A DNA stretch of 64,000 bases from Viridibacterium sp047600765 (GTDB lineage: Bacteria; Pseudomonadota; Gammaproteobacteria; Burkholderiales; Rhodocyclaceae): assembly GCA_047600765.1 (NCBI GenBank), contig JASGKF010000001.1, positions 930,001-994,000 on the forward strand. The letters run 5' to 3'. Within the stretch, counting starts at the first letter, position 1. Every line of letters begins with the position of its first letter. Below are positions 61,907-64,000 of this stretch, in pieces. Position numbers and translations under genes: made by a program. A model generated the notes under the pieces. It saw nothing but the letters and a program-made list of their open reading frames with translations, did not search any database and was not told the DNA's origin.

Positions 61907-61997
61907 CCGGGCCGCTGCCCGCGCCGGTCAGCCCGTCACGCGCGGGCCCGGCTGCGGAGCTATGATGCGTATTTCAGGATACCGACGGGGCTGAGCG

Positions 61998-63131
61998 ATG
62001 GAACGCGACCAGGCAATCAAGTTCATGCAGGATCTGCTGAAGCTCATGATGAGCAAGCGCGGGTCCGACCTTTTCATTACCGCCGGCTTCCCGCCTGCCA
62101 TCAAGGTCGACGGCAAGATCGTGCCGCAGTCGAACCAGGTGCTGACGCCCCAGCACACGGCCGAGCTGGCGCGCGCGATCATGAACGACCGCCAGGCGGC
62201 GGACTTCGAAGCCACCAAGGAATGCAACTTCGCGATCTCGCCGTCCGGCATCGGTCGCTTCCGCGTCAACGCCTTCGTGCAGCAGGGCAAGGTCGGTCTC
62301 GTCGCGCGGACCATTGCCCTGAAGATTCCGACTCTCGAAGAGTTGGGCGTACCGATGATCATCAAGGACATCGGCATGACCAAGCGCGGTCTGGTGATCT
62401 TCGTCGGTGGTACGGGTACCGGCAAGACCACCACCCTCGCTGCGATGGTCGACTACCGCAACGAGAACAGCTACGGCCACATCATCACGCTCGAAGATCC
62501 GATCGAGTACGTCCATCCGCACAAGAACTGCATCGTCACGCAGCGTGAAGTCGGGCTGGATACGGACACCTGGGAAGCTGGCCTCAAGAACACCCTGCGC
62601 CAGGCGCCAGACGTGATCCTGATGGGCGAAATCCGCGACCGCGAAACCATGGACTACGCCATCGCCTTCGCTGAAACCGGCCACCTCTGTCTCGCCACCC
62701 TGCACGCCAACAGCGCCAACCAGGCCATCGACCGTATCCTCAACTTCTTCCCGGAAGAGCGCCGCCAGCAGCTGCTGATGGACCTCTCGCTGAACCTGCG
62801 CGGCATGGTGTCGCAACGCCTGCTGCCGCTGAAGGATCGCAAGGGTCGCGTGCCCGCCGTCGAAGTGATGCTCAATTCGCCGCTGATTGCCGACCTGATC
62901 TTCAAGGGCGAAGTGCACGAGATCAAGGAAGTCATGAAGCGCTCGCGCGAACTGGGCATGCAGACCTTCGACCAATCGCTGTTCCTGCTCTACGAAGAAG
63001 GGCTGATCACGCTCGAGGACGCGCTGCGCAACGCCGACTCGGTCAACGACCTGCGCCTGCAGATCAAGCTCAACAGCAAGCATTCCGACAAGGACCTGAT
63101 GTCGGGTGTGCAGAATCTGGATATCGTCTGA
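61998..63131 (+). CDS. pilU: PilT-dependent retraction ATPase PilU
   Basis: PilU (377 residues), the PilT paralogue that assists retraction under load. Walker A GGTGTGKT (137-144), TLEDPIEYVHPHK, Walker B VILMGEIRDRETMDYAIAF and GHLCLATLHANSANQA. The PilU-type start (MERDQAIKFMQDLLKLMMSKRGSDLFITAG) and the longer C-terminus separate it from PilT. Gap to pilT is 91 bases. Confidence 0.97.
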   Translation: MERDQAIKFMQDLLKLMMSKRGSDLFITAGFPPAIKVDGKIVPQSNQVLTPQHTAELARAIMNDRQAADFEATKECNFAISPSGIGRFRVNAFVQQGKVGLVARTIALKIPTLEELGVPMIIKDIGMTKRGLVIFVGGTGTGKTTTLAAMVDYRNENSYGHIITLEDPIEYVHPHKNCIVTQREVGLDTDTWEAGLKNTLRQAPDVILMGEIRDRETMDYAIAFAETGHLCLATLHANSANQAIDRILNFFPEERRQQLLMDLSLNLRGMVSQRLLPLKDRKGRVPAVEVMLNSPLIADLIFKGEVHEIKEVMKRSRELGMQTFDQSLFLLYEEGLITLEDALRNADSVNDLRLQIKLNSKHSDKDLMSGVQNLDIV

Positions 63132-63150
63132 GCATCCGGACTCTCAATGC

Positions 63151-63176
63151 AAAAGGCCGCCAGATGGCGGCCTTTT
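63151..63176. terminator. Bidirectional terminator between pilU and the rlmL-type gene
   Basis: An 11-bp stem AAAAGGCCGCC/GGCGGCCTTTT with loop AGAT. A- and T-runs on both sides serve the two convergent genes. Confidence 0.93.
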
Positions 63177-63192
63177 CATTTGCAGCGACAAC

Positions 63193-64000
63193 TCAGCGGA
63201 ACGTGTCGCGTGCGCTGCCAGCAAGCATCTTGAACTCGTACAGCCGGCAATCCAGATCCCCGTTCATGAGCGGCGTCTTCTTGCTGGCGCGCAGGCCGAT
63301 GCGCTTGGGCAATTCGGTGTCAGCCGTCAGCAGGTAGATGTTCCAGCCGGCCCAGTGACGCTTCATCGTGTCGCCCAGCTTGGGGTACCACTCAGCCAAC
63401 TCTTCACCGGTTGAGAGGCGCACACCATAGGGCGGATTGCTGGCGATGATGCCGTCATCCAGCGGCGGTTCGAGGTCCAGCACGTCATTGACGACCAGTT
63501 CGACCTGGCGGTTGTCGAAGCCCGCAGCCGCGAGGTTCTCTTCGGTCGCCGCAATCTGGTGGGCATCAATATCGGCGCCGAAGATCGGCAGCTCGGCAGC
63601 AGGCCTGCGTTGCTGTTCGACCATGCTGCGCACACGTCGGTACGCCGCCTGGTCGGCATGGCGGAATTTCTCGAACGCGAAGCGGCGTCCCAGCCCCGGC
63701 GCGATGCCCAGCGACATCTGCGCGGCCTCAACGAGGAAGGTGCCGCTGCCGCACATGGGGTCGAGGAAGGGTTGGCCGGGCTGCCAGCCACTCAGCTTGA
63801 TGATGCCCGCCGCGAGGTTCTCCTTCAGCGGCGCATCCACCTTGGCGGGCTTGAAGCCACGCTTGTAGAGCGGCTCACCCGAGGTGTCGAGATACAGCGT
63901 GCAGGTGTCTTCCGTGATGAAGGCATGGATGCGCAAGTCGGGCGATTCGGTGTCCACGCTGGGACGCTTGCCCGTCACCGTGCGGAAGTGATCGCAGAGG
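63193..64000 (-). CDS. THUMP-type 23S rRNA guanine methyltransferase, C-terminal part
   Basis: The C-terminal ~268 residues of an RlmL/YcbY-type SAM-dependent RNA methyltransferase; the N-terminal THUMP region lies beyond the window end. Visible: LYKRGFKPAKVDAPLKENLAAGI, SAM motif DPMCGSGTFLVEAA, ADIDAHQIAATEENL and catalytic ASNPPYGVRL. E. coli RlmL makes m2G2445 of 23S rRNA. The fused RlmK part of the E. coli enzyme is absent, so this is the single-domain form. It converges with pilU. Confidence 0.9.
   Translation of the reverse strand, partial: LCDHFRTVTGKRPSVDTESPDLRIHAFITEDTCTLYLDTSGEPLYKRGFKPAKVDAPLKENLAAGIIKLSGWQPGQPFLDPMCGSGTFLVEAAQMSLGIAPGLGRRFAFEKFRHADQAAYRRVRSMVEQQRRPAAELPIFGADIDAHQIAATEENLAAAGFDNRQVELVVNDVLDLEPPLDDGIIASNPPYGVRLSTGEELAEWYPKLGDTMKRHWAGWNIYLLTADTELPKRIGLRASKKTPLMNGDLDCRLYEFKMLAGSARDTFR

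Overview
This is a GC-rich (about 63-65% by eye), gene-dense bacterial chromosome segment. The conserved neighbourhoods (purH/purD/hemF, yggS-proC-yggT-yggU facing pilT-pilU, modE-modABC with a stand-alone Mop protein, NodT-type outer-membrane factor plus RND pump) and the family sequences point to a betaproteobacterium, most likely in or near the Rhodocyclales. The four-enzyme pectin set recalls plant- or sediment-associated members, but no rRNA is present to fix the genus.

Layout. 1-5.7 kb: end of purH, a pagP-type lipid A palmitoyltransferase inside the purine operon, purD, hemF, an unknown wHTH-like gene and dbpA. 5.7-11.2 kb: alpha/beta hydrolase, a 38-residue membrane peptide, a K+-channel protein with two TrkA-N domains, a small membrane partner, an amidohydrolase and three small unknown genes. 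11.2-15.1 kb: a Ycf46-like AAA ATPase, a secreted protein built of two copies of one domain, a relic of a second AAA 3' end and two membrane genes. 15.2-27.3 kb: a pectin-degradation region with pectate lyase (PL1), galactanase (GH53), rhamnogalacturonan lyase (PL11) and arabinanase (GH43). Each carries a poly-serine linker and a copy of one ~65-residue four-cysteine module. Between them lie a Gcr-type membrane protein and a DUF1800/DUF1501 secreted pair. 27.6-37.4 kb: AIM24-like protein, M48 protease, DUF4832 protein, a sensor-CheW fusion, a GAF histidine kinase and rlhA. 37.6-46.2 kb: DHA2 MFS pump, small unknown, LysR regulator and a divergent tripartite RND efflux operon. 46.2-50.2 kb: molybdate regulon (modC, modB, modA, modE on the minus strand; mop on the plus strand) around a visible ModE operator. 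50.3-54.1 kb: spermidine-synthase-like membrane protein, an orphan papain-like protein, tRNA-Thr and tRNA-fMet. 54.1-58.2 kb: hybrid kinase, NarL-type regulator and diguanylate cyclase. 58.2-64 kb: yggU, yggT, proC, yggS, then pilT, pilU and the end of an rlmL-type methyltransferase.

How genes work together. The four secreted enzymes complement each other on pectin: PL1 cuts homogalacturonan, PL11 the rhamnogalacturonan-I backbone, GH53 and GH43 its galactan and arabinan side chains. The shared module probably tethers them to a common substrate. The mod genes form a molybdate uptake operon autoregulated by ModE.

Quality note. Four genes (purH, rlhA, the outer-membrane factor and the RND adaptor) are each broken by a single extra A. 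In every case the site reads GTYRAAC, and removing one A gives GTYRAC. This looks like a systematic sequence-determination artefact linked to that motif, perhaps to its methylation, rather than four independent gene losses. No CRISPR array, prophage, intact insertion sequence or recognisable defence system was seen.
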